From Chryseobacterium glaciei (lineage in GTDB: Bacteria > Bacteroidota > Bacteroidia > Flavobacteriales > Weeksellaceae), in NCBI RefSeq assembly GCF_001648155.1, contig NZ_CP015199.1, forward strand, positions 1,374,501-1,438,500: 64,000 nt of DNA. Reading direction: 5' to 3'. The position numbers and the translations under genes are program-made. The notes below the pieces were generated by a model. It saw nothing but the letters and a program-made list of their open reading frames with translations, searched no databases and had not been told where the DNA came from. This document shows positions 51,023 to 61,500 of the stretch, piece by piece. Every line of letters starts with the position of its first letter. The first letter of the stretch is position 1.

Positions 51023-52765
51023 ATGAAGAAAGCAGTTTATATTTCCCTCTTTGTATTCTTATGTATTGGCACAAAAATTACAGCGCAATACCAACCGAAA
51101 AACATTTCCCAAGCAGACATAAACAAAGCCAACCAATGGGTTGACACTACATATAAATCTCTTTCTCAGGACGAAAAATTAGGTCAGCTTTTCATTGTTG
51201 CTTTATACACCAATAAAGACGAAAACCACATCAGTCAGGTCAGAAACATTGTTTTAAACGATAAAATCGGTGGTTTAATTCTGATGCAGGATGATGCAGC
51301 GAGAGAAATTAATCTGGTTAATGAATTCCAGCAAAAATCTAAAATCCCATTAATGATCGGGATGGATGCAGAATGGGGTTTATATCAAAGAATTGCAGCT
51401 GCACATAAATTCCCTTGGGCAATGACTTTGGGAGCTATTCAGGATAAAAATTTAATTGAGCAAATGTCTGCCAAAATAGCCGAAGACTGCCACAGAATGG
51501 GCATCAATTGGGACTTTGCGCCAGTTGTTGACGTGAATACAAATCCTAATAATCCGATTATTGGAAACAGAAGTTTCGGTTCTGAGGTTGATAATGTAAT
51601 TAATTCGGCATTGTCTTATTCCAACGGACTTCAAAATAACAATATTCTTGCTGCAATAAAGCATTTTCCGGGACATGGGGACACGAGTACAGATTCACAT
51701 CTTGACCTCCCTGTTGTTTCTCATAGTTTAGAAAGATTAAACAGTATTGAATTAGCACCATTCAAAGCATTGATGAATAAAGGAATTGGAGGTGTTATGG
51801 TGGCGCACTTGTACGTTCCAAGTTTAGAATCAGGAAAAGGAATTCCGGCTTCGGTTTCTAAAAATATTATTACAGGTTTATTGAAAGAAAAATTAGGCTA
51901 CAAAGGTTTAATTATCACTGATGCTCTAAATATGGGTGCTGTAGCCAACAAATACAATCCAGGAGAACTAGATGCAATGGCTTTCAAAGCTGGAAACGAT
52001 ATTATGCTGTTTTCTCAAGGTGTGGCTAACGGTAAAAAATTAATCCAAAAGGCAATTGACAACGGAGAAATTCCTCAAGCTAGAGTTGAAGAAAGTGTAA
52101 AGAAAATTTTATTGACAAAATATTATTTAGGATTGACTCAATACACTCCAAAAAATCCTGAAAATGTTAATCAAGATCTTAATAATGATTCTCATAAAAA
52201 TTTAGTTCAAAATTTATATTCAAACGCTTTAACATTACTAAAAGACGATAAAAAGCTGCTACCATTGAACGGAAAACAAGTGTATTATGTTCCATTGGAA
52301 GAAGCGCCTTATCAGACATTTGCAACTCAATTGGGTTCAAATGTCATTATTAAAAAAGCTGGAGAAATTAATTCAATTCCAAAAAATTCTACTGTAATTG
52401 TTGGTTTTCATAAAGATAATTCTACAGCTTACAAACCTTATAAAATATCAGATGCTTCTAAAAAAGTTTTATCTGATTTAACGAAAAATCAAAAAGTAAT
52501 TTTAAATGTTTTCGGAAGTGCTTACGCTTTGAAAGACATTGATATTTCAAAAGTTTCAACCGTTCTCGTTTCTTACGAAAACAATGATGATTCAATGACT
52601 GCAACAGCAAACGCATTCAACGGAAAAACAAAAATCTGGGGCAGACTTCCTGTTTCGGTAAATGATAATTTGAAAGCAGGAATGGGAATTGATTTAAACC
52701 CAACTTCCGCTTCCAATACAAAAGTAAGTTCAACAGTGTTTACAACATCCAAAAAACAACAATAA
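51023..52765 (+). CDS. GH3 beta-N-acetylhexosaminidase (NagZ-like), exported
   Basis: 580 residues. Signal peptide (cleavage near ITAQY). The GH3 N-terminal domain has KHFPGHGDTSTDSHLDLPVV (the His/Asp dyad of NagZ enzymes) near residue 210 and the nucleophile Asp in IITDALNMGAV near residue 300. A C-terminal GH3 domain follows. It probably releases N-acetylglucosamine from peptidoglycan fragments. No fused beta-lactamase domain, unlike many flavobacterial GH3 proteins. The longer frame from 50930 is rejected: it would begin before the promoter and adds no known sequence. Confidence 0.9.
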   Translation: MKKAVYISLFVFLCIGTKITAQYQPKNISQADINKANQWVDTTYKSLSQDEKLGQLFIVALYTNKDENHISQVRNIVLNDKIGGLILMQDDAAREINLVNEFQQKSKIPLMIGMDAEWGLYQRIAAAHKFPWAMTLGAIQDKNLIEQMSAKIAEDCHRMGINWDFAPVVDVNTNPNNPIIGNRSFGSEVDNVINSALSYSNGLQNNNILAAIKHFPGHGDTSTDSHLDLPVVSHSLERLNSIELAPFKALMNKGIGGVMVAHLYVPSLESGKGIPASVSKNIITGLLKEKLGYKGLIITDALNMGAVANKYNPGELDAMAFKAGNDIMLFSQGVANGKKLIQKAIDNGEIPQARVEESVKKILLTKYYLGLTQYTPKNPENVNQDLNNDSHKNLVQNLYSNALTLLKDDKKLLPLNGKQVYYVPLEEAPYQTFATQLGSNVIIKKAGEINSIPKNSTVIVGFHKDNSTAYKPYKISDASKKVLSDLTKNQKVILNVFGSAYALKDIDISKVSTVLVSYENNDDSMTATANAFNGKTKIWGRLPVSVNDNLKAGMGIDLNPTSASNTKVSSTVFTTSKKQQ

Positions 52766-52769
52766 ACTA

Positions 52770-53918
52770 ATGAAAATAGGCATACTTTGCTATCCAACAT
52801 ACGGCGGAAGCGGAATCGTAGCTACCGAACTGGGAATGTCGCTGGCCAATAAAGGCTATGAAGTACATTTCATCAGCTCCGCGCTTCCCGCAAGACTAGA
52901 TATCACCAATCCGAATATTTTCTTTCACAGAGTGAATGTTCAGACTTACCCGCTTTTCCAATATCAGCCTTATGATATCGCGTTAAGTTCGATGATTTAC
53001 CGTGTCGTGAATCTTTACAAACTGGATTTGCTTCACGCTCATTATGCGATTCCTTACGCTTATGCGGCTTTTACAGCTAAGCAAATGTTACAGGAGGACA
53101 ACAACGACGTTCCGTTGGTAACAACGCTTCACGGGACGGACATTACGCTTGTTGGACAACATCCAAGTTACAAACATGCGGTAGAATTCTCTATTAATCA
53201 ATCAGATGCGATCACTTCTGTTTCTGAAAGTTTAAAAAGAGATACGTTGCAGTTTTTCAAGATTAAAAAAGAGATTCAGGTGATTACCAATTTTATTGAT
53301 AATTCTGAATTTGATGAACCAAGTGATTGTCAGAGAACGCAATTTGCAAATCCTGACGAAAAAATATTGATTCACGTATCCAATTTACGTCCTGTAAAAC
53401 GTGTAGAAGAGGTTCTTCAGATCTTTAAAAATGTTCAGAAAAAAGTAAAATCTAAACTTATCATCATCGGAGAAGGTCCGGATATGGAAAAAGTTAATCA
53501 GTTTTTAGAAGAAAATCCTGATTTGATCTCGAAAATTCGTCTTTTAGGAAAAGTAAATGATTTGTATAGAATTCTTCAGCTTTCAGACGTATTTTTATTG
53601 CCATCTGAGCAGGAAAGTTTCGGTTTGGCAGCATTGGAAGCGATGGCAGCAAACACTCCGGTTATCAGTTCAAATGCAGGTGGAATTCCGGAAGTTAACA
53701 TTCAGGGAGAGACAGGTTTCTTGGCCGAAATTGGAAATGTTGAGGCAATGAGCAACTACACGATCAAATTATTGAGCAACGAGGAACTTTTAACCCAAAT
53801 GAAGAAAAACGCGAAAGAACAAGCGATAAAATTCGATTTGAAAAACATTCTTCCTATATATGAAGAAATGTATAGAACAACGATAGAAAATTTTAAAAAA
53901 GAGTTGTCTAAAGTATAG
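52770..53918 (+). CDS. bshA: N-acetyl-alpha-D-glucosaminyl L-malate synthase BshA
   Basis: 382 residues, GT4 glycosyltransferase starting MKIGILCYPTYGGSGIVATE, the typical BshA N-terminus. The sugar-nucleotide site has PSEQESFGLAALEAMA near residue 277. First step of bacillithiol synthesis, joining GlcNAc to malate. It follows GH3 by 4 bases, so the two are one operon. bshB and bshC are not in the window. Confidence 0.93.
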   Translation: MKIGILCYPTYGGSGIVATELGMSLANKGYEVHFISSALPARLDITNPNIFFHRVNVQTYPLFQYQPYDIALSSMIYRVVNLYKLDLLHAHYAIPYAYAAFTAKQMLQEDNNDVPLVTTLHGTDITLVGQHPSYKHAVEFSINQSDAITSVSESLKRDTLQFFKIKKEIQVITNFIDNSEFDEPSDCQRTQFANPDEKILIHVSNLRPVKRVEEVLQIFKNVQKKVKSKLIIIGEGPDMEKVNQFLEENPDLISKIRLLGKVNDLYRILQLSDVFLLPSEQESFGLAALEAMAANTPVISSNAGGIPEVNIQGETGFLAEIGNVEAMSNYTIKLLSNEELLTQMKKNAKEQAIKFDLKNILPIYEEMYRTTIENFKKELSKV

Positions 53919-53944
53919 CAGTCTGCTATATTTGTAAGACACTC

Positions 53945-55210
53945 ATGACGGAAAAACTACTTCAATATCTTTGGAACTTTAAGATTTTCAAAAATTTTGA
54001 CTTCAAGGATATTGAAGAAAATTCCGTTGAAATATTAGATTTCGGCAAATGGAATACCGATTCCGGACCCGATTTTTTATTGGCGAAAATTAAAATCAAC
54101 AATGTAATTTTTGCAGGAAACATCGAACTTCACGTAAAATCCTCCGACTGGATATTTCACAATCATTCTATAGATCCCAATTACCAAAACATTATTCTTC
54201 ACGTTGTTTTCCAAAACGATGCTGATATTGATGAACTGAAAAATAAAAATATTCCAACGTTGGAATTGAAAAGTTTCATCGATGAAAATATTCTTTGGAA
54301 ATATGAAAAATTGGTCAGTGAAAATCAATTTATTCCTTGTGAAAATATTTTTGATACAAATAAAATCCCTGTCAATTTTCATGAAGAAAACGTTCTTAAA
54401 AAGCTTCATCAAAAATCTTTAGAAATAGAGAAAAGTTTAGAACTGTATAAAAATAATTTTGAAGCCGTTCTTTTTCACAACCTCGCCTACTCTTTTGGCT
54501 TAAAAGTGAACGCTTTTATCTTTAAACAAATTGCAGAAAGCATCAACTTCACTACCATCAATAAAATAAAACAAAATGAAACTCAGCTTGAAGCTTTATT
54601 TTTCGGAATTTCTGGTTGGTTAGATGTTCCAGAAGACGACCAAATGCAAGTTTGGAAACGAGAATTTGATTTTATTAAGGCTAAATTCAATATTTCAGAA
54701 TTAAAATTTCGTCCAAAATTTTTAAGATTAAGACCTCCGAATTTCCCAACCATTCGTTTGTCGCAGTTGGCGAATCTTTATTACCAACATCACAATTTAT
54801 TTTCAAAGGTAATTTTCGCAAAAAACTCAGCTGAATTATTCGAAATTTTCAAAGACGTAAAAGCTTCAGAATACTGGGATAATCATTTTAATTTCGGTAA
54901 AATATCAACAGTCGATCAACCTAAAGTTTTGACTAAAGATTTCATTGAATTAATAATTTTAAATGCAATTCTTCCTTTAAAATACACCTATCATAAATAT
55001 CACAATGAAGAAATTACCGATGAAATTTTAGAATTTTACACGAACATTTCATCAGAAAAAAATTCAATTATTGATCAATGGAAAAGTCTTGGTTTAAAAA
55101 CTAAAAATGCTCTGGAAAGTCAGAGTCTGATTTATCACTATAAAAATTCCTGTGAAGAAAAAAATTGCTTAAATTGCAGTATTGGATTTAAACTTTTAAA
55201 AGAAACCTAA
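53945..55210 (+). CDS. DUF2851 family protein
   Basis: 421 residues, cytoplasmic. The signature NTDSGPDFLLAKIKINN near residue 38 and GNIELHVKSSDW near 60 is the start of DUF2851, and the C-terminal part has four Cys in CEEKNCLNCSIGFK. Function unknown. It follows bshA by 26 bases and is followed by the PspC gene with one base between. Confidence 0.88.
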   Translation: MTEKLLQYLWNFKIFKNFDFKDIEENSVEILDFGKWNTDSGPDFLLAKIKINNVIFAGNIELHVKSSDWIFHNHSIDPNYQNIILHVVFQNDADIDELKNKNIPTLELKSFIDENILWKYEKLVSENQFIPCENIFDTNKIPVNFHEENVLKKLHQKSLEIEKSLELYKNNFEAVLFHNLAYSFGLKVNAFIFKQIAESINFTTINKIKQNETQLEALFFGISGWLDVPEDDQMQVWKREFDFIKAKFNISELKFRPKFLRLRPPNFPTIRLSQLANLYYQHHNLFSKVIFAKNSAELFEIFKDVKASEYWDNHFNFGKISTVDQPKVLTKDFIELIILNAILPLKYTYHKYHNEEITDEILEFYTNISSEKNSIIDQWKSLGLKTKNALESQSLIYHYKNSCEEKNCLNCSIGFKLLKET

Positions 55211-55211
55211 A

Positions 55212-55433
55212 ATGTTCGATAATATTCGCCACAAAATGGAAAGAGAATGGTTTGGCGTTCTTACGAGAACCGGCGCTAAACTTGGAATTCCTGTATCAAA
55301 ACTGAGAGTTTTCTTTATCTACTCAACTTTTGCAACAGCAGGTTTTTTCTTTTTAATTTACCTTGGATTGGCGTTTACTTTGTGGATCAAAGATATGTTC
55401 ATTACAAGGCGTCCTAACGTATTTGATCTTTAA
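55212..55433 (+). CDS. PspC domain protein
   Basis: 73 residues with one membrane helix (about 35-58). The PspC signature is GVLTRTGAKLGIPVSKLRVFFIYSTFA. PspC proteins belong to membrane-stress responses; no other psp gene is near. One base after the DUF2851 stop. Confidence 0.85.
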   Translation: MFDNIRHKMEREWFGVLTRTGAKLGIPVSKLRVFFIYSTFATAGFFFLIYLGLAFTLWIKDMFITRRPNVFDL

Positions 55434-55435
55434 TC

Positions 55436-55948
55436 ATGGAATTTTTACAAATTACTTCTCCTGAAGATTACAGAGTTCAGGAAATTTTCAATTCATATTG
55501 TTCAACTTTTCCTGAAGACGAAAGAAGAGATTGGAATAAATTTAAAAACCTTTTTTCAAATTCGAACGTTAAAATAATTTCTGTTTTACACGAATCAAAA
55601 ACGGTTGGTTATCTCATCCTTTGGGAATTGAGCAATTATGTTTTTGTGGAGCATTTCGAGGTTTTTGAGGAATTTAGAAGTCAGAAATTCGGATCGCATA
55701 TCACGGGGTATTTATTCGAAAATTATCCACGAATTATTTTAGAAATAGAACCTGAACATTTAGGTGAAGACGCGAAAAGACGCTATTCTTTTTATCAGAG
55801 AAATGGTTTTAAACTTCTTGATGAAATGTATGTACAACCAAGTTATGGTGAAGGCAAAAAACCGCTAGACCTTTGGTTGCTATCAAATTATACTCCCGAA
55901 AATTTGAAAGAAGTTAAAGATGAAATTTATGATATTGTTTATCATTAA
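55436..55948 (+). CDS. GNAT-family N-acetyltransferase
   Basis: 170 residues. The acetyl-CoA binding region is FEEFRSQKFGSHITGYLFENYP near residue 80, followed by RRYSFYQRNGFKLLD. The substrate is unknown. Last gene of the GH3-bshA run, with a strong terminator after it. Confidence 0.85.
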   Translation: MEFLQITSPEDYRVQEIFNSYCSTFPEDERRDWNKFKNLFSNSNVKIISVLHESKTVGYLILWELSNYVFVEHFEVFEEFRSQKFGSHITGYLFENYPRIILEIEPEHLGEDAKRRYSFYQRNGFKLLDEMYVQPSYGEGKKPLDLWLLSNYTPENLKEVKDEIYDIVYH

Positions 55949-55953
55949 AATAT

Positions 55954-55990
55954 AAATCCGAAGTATAAAAACTTCGGATTTTTTATTTTT
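55954..55990 (+). terminator. Terminator after the GNAT gene
   Basis: Perfect 11-bp stem AAATCCGAAGT / ACTTCGGATTT, 6-base loop, followed by a T-rich tract. Confidence 0.85.
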
Positions 55991-55996
55991 TTAAAT

Positions 55997-56015
55997 TGAG
56001 CCTTGACAAGGCTCA
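55997..56015. repeat. TGAGCCTTG-A-CAAGGCTCA palindrome
   Basis: 9-bp perfect arms with a one-base centre, 23 bases after the end of the SIMPL gene on the minus strand. It may end that gene, although the trailing tract is A/T mixed. Similar hairpins are common in flavobacterial spacers (from memory). Confidence 0.55.
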
Positions 56016-56037
56016 TCGCTCATAATTAAAAGAAAAT

Positions 56038-56772
56038 TTAATTCACTTCATATTCCAACTTAATTGTAATACTCGCTTCTTTTTCTTTAGAAGAAGTATT
56101 AAAAGTTCCGCCGTAAGAATAATCTTCATTAGAATTTGGAGCTGTAATTTGGATAACTCCCATCGTTGCTTTTTTAAGATTGCCTAATTTACTTCCAGAA
56201 TTCTCAGCAATTTTTTCTGCTCTTTCTTTGGCATCTTTCGTTGCAGAAGCAATCATTTCCTGCTTTACAGTCGCCAATTTTGTATAAAAATAAGAGGGTG
56301 AAGAAGAAGTAAATTCTATTCCACGATTGATAATTTCCGTAATATTTCTAGAAAGATTTTCGATTTTTGCCACCTCTTTGCTTTCAATAGAAACTTTTTG
56401 CGTTAGACTATATCCCGAAAATTCTCCCTGTACATTATTTCCATTTGAATCCGTATAATTTCTAAACTGCTTCTGAATATCTACCGAAGAAAAAACGATT
56501 TCATTCTGTTTGATTCCTTTTGAAATAAGATAATCATTAATAACTTTTCTGTCCATCGCCAATTCATCGTAAGCAGATTTCAAATCGGCGTTGTTTTTAG
56601 AAAAACTCCCCGACCAGGTAATTAAATCGGAAGTAAATTGTTTCGTTCCCAAACCGGTAATAGAAATGGTGTTTTCAGATTTATTTCTGTTTTTAATAGC
56701 GCTTCCTAAAAGTCCAAGACCAATAATGAAGCCTAAAGAGGCAACCGCGATTGCAATAATGTTTTTATTCAT
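56038..56772 (-). CDS. SIMPL domain (DUF541) protein
   Basis: 244 residues with an N-terminal membrane anchor or signal (residues 6-24). The SIMPL domain covers about 35-240, with ISITGLGTKQFTSDLITWSG near residue 36 and a KDAKERAEKIAENSGSKLG segment near 180. Periplasmic, role not established. The gene stands alone. Confidence 0.88.
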   Translation of the reverse strand: MNKNIIAIAVASLGFIIGLGLLGSAIKNRNKSENTISITGLGTKQFTSDLITWSGSFSKNNADLKSAYDELAMDRKVINDYLISKGIKQNEIVFSSVDIQKQFRNYTDSNGNNVQGEFSGYSLTQKVSIESKEVAKIENLSRNITEIINRGIEFTSSSPSYFYTKLATVKQEMIASATKDAKERAEKIAENSGSKLGNLKKATMGVIQITAPNSNEDYSYGGTFNTSSKEKEASITIKLEYEVN

Positions 56773-56856
56773 AAAAATTCGTGAATTTGATTGATTTTAA
56801 TTCTAAGAGTATATCAATTTCTATTCCGAAATTTTAAGATTTTATTAACATTTAAA

Positions 56857-57633
56857 TTATTGCTTAATCTGCTTTAATCTTTCAACGTAAAGAGGGATTG
56901 TTTCTTCGAGGCTTAATAATACTCCGGACAGGTTTTTGGCTTTAACGTAAGTTCTCGTGTGAGGTTTTGTGAGAAAAGAAAATTCTATAAACTCAGAAAT
57001 TCTTTCAGCAGGAATTCCTGCTTTTGTAAAATAGTCATCATCTACTCTTTTACGAATCCACAAAATATGTTCCTGCAAATCATCATATCGATATTGACGT
57101 TTTTGCCTTCTCGCTTTTCCACTTACAAGGTCATAAACACCCTGTACATTAAGATTTCCCAAAAGAATCGGAAGTAATACACTTTTTACTTCGGCAGGCG
57201 TTTCTCTCATTTTACCGATAGGTTGCGGAAGTCCGACCGCCTGTTGAACGATTTCACCTTTGTCTACTTTTGCGACAGCTCTGGAATCATCAGCCAAATC
57301 GCCTGTCAATCTTTTGGCGACTTTAACCTCTTCTATCTCTTCAGGAATTTTAATTAATGTTATAAATAATTGAGAATTTATCCCGTCCGTCATTACTCTT
57401 TTGGAAACTCTTTCATAACCGGCTCTGACAAATCTCAATTCATTATTATTAAAGGCTTCAATAGAAAATTCTCCTTGAGAATTAGTGAATACTTTTTGAT
57501 CTGTCGAAATATTAATTACCGTAACGGAGCCAAGATTAATATCATTATCATCAGTAATTTTTCCTGTAACTGTCTGCTGAGAAAATATAGATTCAAATAA
57601 AAACATCAAGATTAGAAAAAGTGTCTTTTTCAT
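56857..57633 (-). CDS. Exported protein with CarboxypepD_reg-like domain (paralogue 2)
   Basis: 258 residues. Signal peptide (cleavage near FSQQ), CarboxypepD_reg-like beta-sandwich (about 20-110: VTGKITDDNDINLGSVTVIN, then FVRAGYERVSKRV), then a helical C-terminal part. It resembles the protein just upstream in the same order of features (both carry RLTGDL/GLTGDL after the domain), so they are tandem paralogues. Function unknown; there is no barrel, so it is not a TonB receptor. Confidence 0.8.
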   Translation of the reverse strand: MKKTLFLILMFLFESIFSQQTVTGKITDDNDINLGSVTVINISTDQKVFTNSQGEFSIEAFNNNELRFVRAGYERVSKRVMTDGINSQLFITLIKIPEEIEEVKVAKRLTGDLADDSRAVAKVDKGEIVQQAVGLPQPIGKMRETPAEVKSVLLPILLGNLNVQGVYDLVSGKARRQKRQYRYDDLQEHILWIRKRVDDDYFTKAGIPAERISEFIEFSFLTKPHTRTYVKAKNLSGVLLSLEETIPLYVERLKQIKQ

Positions 57634-57646
57634 CTGTTAAAAGGAT

Positions 57647-58393
57647 TTATTTTTGAGTTTGAGGAGCACGATAAGACGAAATTCTCGTTAAAACAAATCG
57701 TTGGAATCTATACAAATCCGCATCGCTACAATAACCATATTTTAAGATATTCTTTCTCTCAAAACCGCCTGCAAAAACATAATAAATGAAATTCTGGGTC
57801 AGTGCTTTATCAATCTTTAGATCTGTAAAATACTGTTCTCCTAATGCTTTAGTAAGATAATCCATCAAATCAACATCATCCCATTTATTTTTAATTTTAC
57901 CAATAGAAAAACCCTGTCCTTTCGGTTGAACAAATTCTCCCGCTCTCGCAGCCAGAAGTCTTGGATCGGATTTTTGAGACATATAAACTGCCAGATCGCT
58001 TTTTAGTTTCTCAACTTTTTTTGGTTGATTAAGATTTTTAGAATCAATTTTTAAATCTCCGGTGAGTCCTTTTTTTATTTCAACCTCAGCAATTAATGCC
58101 GCAGATCTTATCAAAGTAATATTGATCGCAGAACTGATATTTTCTGAAGTTACCTTTTTATTGAGTCTTTCATAACCGGATTTTACAAAACGAAGTTCAT
58201 CACCTTGTCTTCCAAAAATCATAAAATGTCCGTCTCGGTTTGTGGATACTCTTTCATCAGTTCGGATATTGATAACAGTAACATCCGGCATTTCAATATT
58301 TTCTTCAGAAGATATCTTCCCAAAAATATAATCTTGAGCATTGATATTGATGAAAAATATGGTAAATAAGAAAAAGAGTAGTTTAAATTTCAC
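57647..58393 (-). CDS. Exported protein with CarboxypepD_reg-like domain (paralogue 1)
   Basis: 248 residues from a GTG at 58393; the frame is open to a GTG at 58432, but a -7-like TAGTTTTG at 58412-58419 would put the transcript start between them, and the shorter form begins directly with a good signal peptide (cleavage near ININAQ). The domain has ISSEENIEMPDVTVINI and FVKSGYERLNKKV. It ends 13 bases before its paralogue, so the two are cotranscribed. Start uncertain; function unknown. Confidence 0.78.
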   Translation of the reverse strand: MKFKLLFFLFTIFFININAQDYIFGKISSEENIEMPDVTVINIRTDERVSTNRDGHFMIFGRQGDELRFVKSGYERLNKKVTSENISSAINITLIRSAALIAEVEIKKGLTGDLKIDSKNLNQPKKVEKLKSDLAVYMSQKSDPRLLAARAGEFVQPKGQGFSIGKIKNKWDDVDLMDYLTKALGEQYFTDLKIDKALTQNFIYYVFAGGFERKNILKYGYCSDADLYRFQRFVLTRISSYRAPQTQK

Positions 58394-58576
58394 GGAAAGT
58401 TTTTTATAACGCAAAACTAAAGCTATTTTCACTGTATTTAATAAGTTTAACCACAGTTAACGCGTTTTAGGAAATTTTTGTGAATTTTCTGTTTCCAAAT
58501 TGTTAAATAGTGAATTCAAATTGTTAAAATTTCACTTAAAAATTAGCTAACTTGCACTCTCAATTCTTTCAAAAAA

Positions 58577-61500
58577 ATGCAAAATTCTTATACAGTTATC
58601 AACGCTTCTGCGGGCTCGGGGAAAACTTACGCCTTGGTTCAGAGACTTTTGATGATCTGTCTTCGTTATCCTAATCAGCAACACGCAATAAGAAACATCT
58701 TGGCTTTGACCTTTACGAATAAAGCAGCCAATGAAATGAAAGAAAGGATTTTATCTTGGCTAAATAATTTCGCAGCAGATACTTTTGCTGAAAATGCAGA
58801 TTTAAAAAATATTCAGAAAGAATTTGAAGAACAGGGTTTAAGAATAACGATTGATGAGTTGCATGTTCGTTCTAAAAAACTGTTAGATTATGTTCTTCAC
58901 AATTATTCTACATTAAATATTGGTACGATTGACCGTTTCAACGCCCGGTTGGTGAGAAGTTTTTCTTATGAATTAGGTTTAGCTAAAAATTTTAATCTTG
59001 AAATTGATGCAGAACCTTTTTTAATTGAGGCGGTAGATAAAATGCTTGATCAGATCGGCGAAAATGAGTCTATTTCCAATTCTTTCATGGATTACGTAGA
59101 TTACAGCCTTGAAAATAACGAAAGAATCAACCTTAATAAAAACCTTTACGACTCCGCAAAAGAGTTTGTAAAAGACATTCATTATGAGCAACTGAAAAAC
59201 AATAAAAGTTTTGATGACACGAATTATGAAAGTATAAAGAATACGCTCCGAAAAGAGATCATTTTCAATAAAAAGCATTCTTTAGAAGTTGGGACAAAAT
59301 CAATTGAATTATTTAAATCAAGAAATATTGAGATTGAAGATTTTGCTCAGGGAAAAAATGGAATTGGCGGTTTTTTCACCAAGGTTTTAGATTTTTACAA
59401 TCAAAAAAGACCAGGATTTCCTTTTCCGACTACTCAGGAGGAATCGGTTGTTAATAATTACAGAAAAGGAGCTTCTGCAAAATCAAAAAGTAAAGAATCT
59501 GAAATTTTTGAGATTTTAGAACAATTGCTAGAAAACAGAATGCAGCTCATCCTTTTATTCATCGAAACTCAAAAAAAAGAGAAAATTTTATCCGCACTTC
59601 TTCCTTTGAAAGTTAATAAAGATATTCAGGATGAATTGAAAAAAATTGAGGATGAAAATGATCTTGTTTTACTTTCAAAGTTTAATATTTTAATTAACGA
59701 AAACCTTAAAAACGAGCCGTCAGCGTTTATTTATGAAAAAGTAGGCTCACAGTTCCAGCATTATTTCTTTGATGAATTTCAAGATACTTCTGAGCTTCAA
59801 TGGCAGAATTTTGTTCCGTTAAGAGATCACAGTGTTTCAACGGACAATACATCTTTTACGTTGGTTGGTGATCCGAAGCAAAGTATCTACAGATTCCGTG
59901 GTGGAGAAAGTAAATTGATGCTCGATATTATCAATAAAAAAGAAATTTCACCCAAAGAAGCAGAGTTACTTGTTTTAAAAGACAACTGGCGAAGTGCAAA
60001 AAATATTGTTCAGTTCAATAATGAATTGTACGAATATCATTCTATAGATCTTGAAGAAGAACATAAAAATATTTTCGGTACTGATGCCGAACAAAACGCA
60101 AAATCCGCACATGAAGGTCGCGTAAAAGTAAATCTCATTGAAAATCTTACCAACGAAGATTTTTACAACGATACTTCCGAAAGGATGAAAACAAATATTC
60201 AGGAATGTCTGAATAATGGTTTTAAGTTTTCTGATATTACGATTCTTTGTCGTGGGAATTTTGACATTTTCAGTTATTCTCAAAAACTGGGAAATCTGAA
60301 AGTCAATTATCGTGGGGAAGAAACGAATATTAAAACCATTTCTGATAAAGGATTGACCTTAGAATTATCCAACACTCTACAGGCTGTTATCGAGTTTTTG
60401 AAGTGGGAAACCAATCCGAAAAACAAACCTAATCTGATCATGATGATGTATCATCTGAATACATTAGGAAGAGTAAATATGCCGGATTTCACTTTGGAAA
60501 TGAAGGAAATTCTAGATATTGAAACGCATGAGGAGATTTTACAATTTCTTCAACTAAAATATGCTTTACAATTAAAACAGGAGAATTTCCCGAGATTTAA
60601 TTTATACAACTTTGTAGAATATTACGTTAACGAATTTTCGCTTGAAAATAAAGAAACTGATTTTCTTTTGAACTTTTTGGAAATGCTTTTCAACTTCACA
60701 CAAAATGCAGGGGCAAGCACCAAAGAATTTTTGAAATATTGGGATGAAGAAGCTTCTACCTACACGATTCAAGCTTCGGAAAACATTGACGCCATTCAGA
60801 TCATGACGATTCACAAATCTAAAGGACTGGAATTCCCTATTGTTTTTATTCCGATGATGAATAAAAATCGTGACAGCGAATTTACCAATTGGTTTGAAAC
60901 GAGCAGCGATGAAGCGTTGAAATCTGTTAATATCAATCAGTTCAGTAAAAATCTTGAAGTTTACGATCAGGAAATTGAGAAATTCAACAAACAAAATTCT
61001 TATAAAAACCTTGTCGACAGGCTCTGTCTGCAATATGTTGCGACCACCCGACCTGTGGAACAATTATTTTTTTATCTTCAAAAAGCAAACAAAACCTCAA
61101 ATAATCTTGAGCTTTTAGAATTTCTTCAAACTAAAAATGTCAATGAAAGTGACGAATTTGATTTGTATGAAGTAAAGCCCGAAATGCTGAAAAAGTATTC
61201 GAAAGACAAAACGTCTTCTTTCAAAACAAAAAATATTGAGAATCTTAAAAATATCAATGAAAAAAGTAATTCAGTAAAAATTGCTACTCCATCAAAAAAT
61301 TATCAGGTTCGAAATGAGAAAGTGAGAATTGGTCTTTTCGTTCACGAATTATTATCAAAAATCAATACCGAAAAGGATATTGCAAAAGTTCTTGAAAGTT
61401 ATCTTTTGGAAGGACAAATTACCTTAGAAGAGAAAAATGATATTCAGGAAACACTACAAGAGATCGTCAATACTCATTCTGAATTTTTTGATGAAAAATG

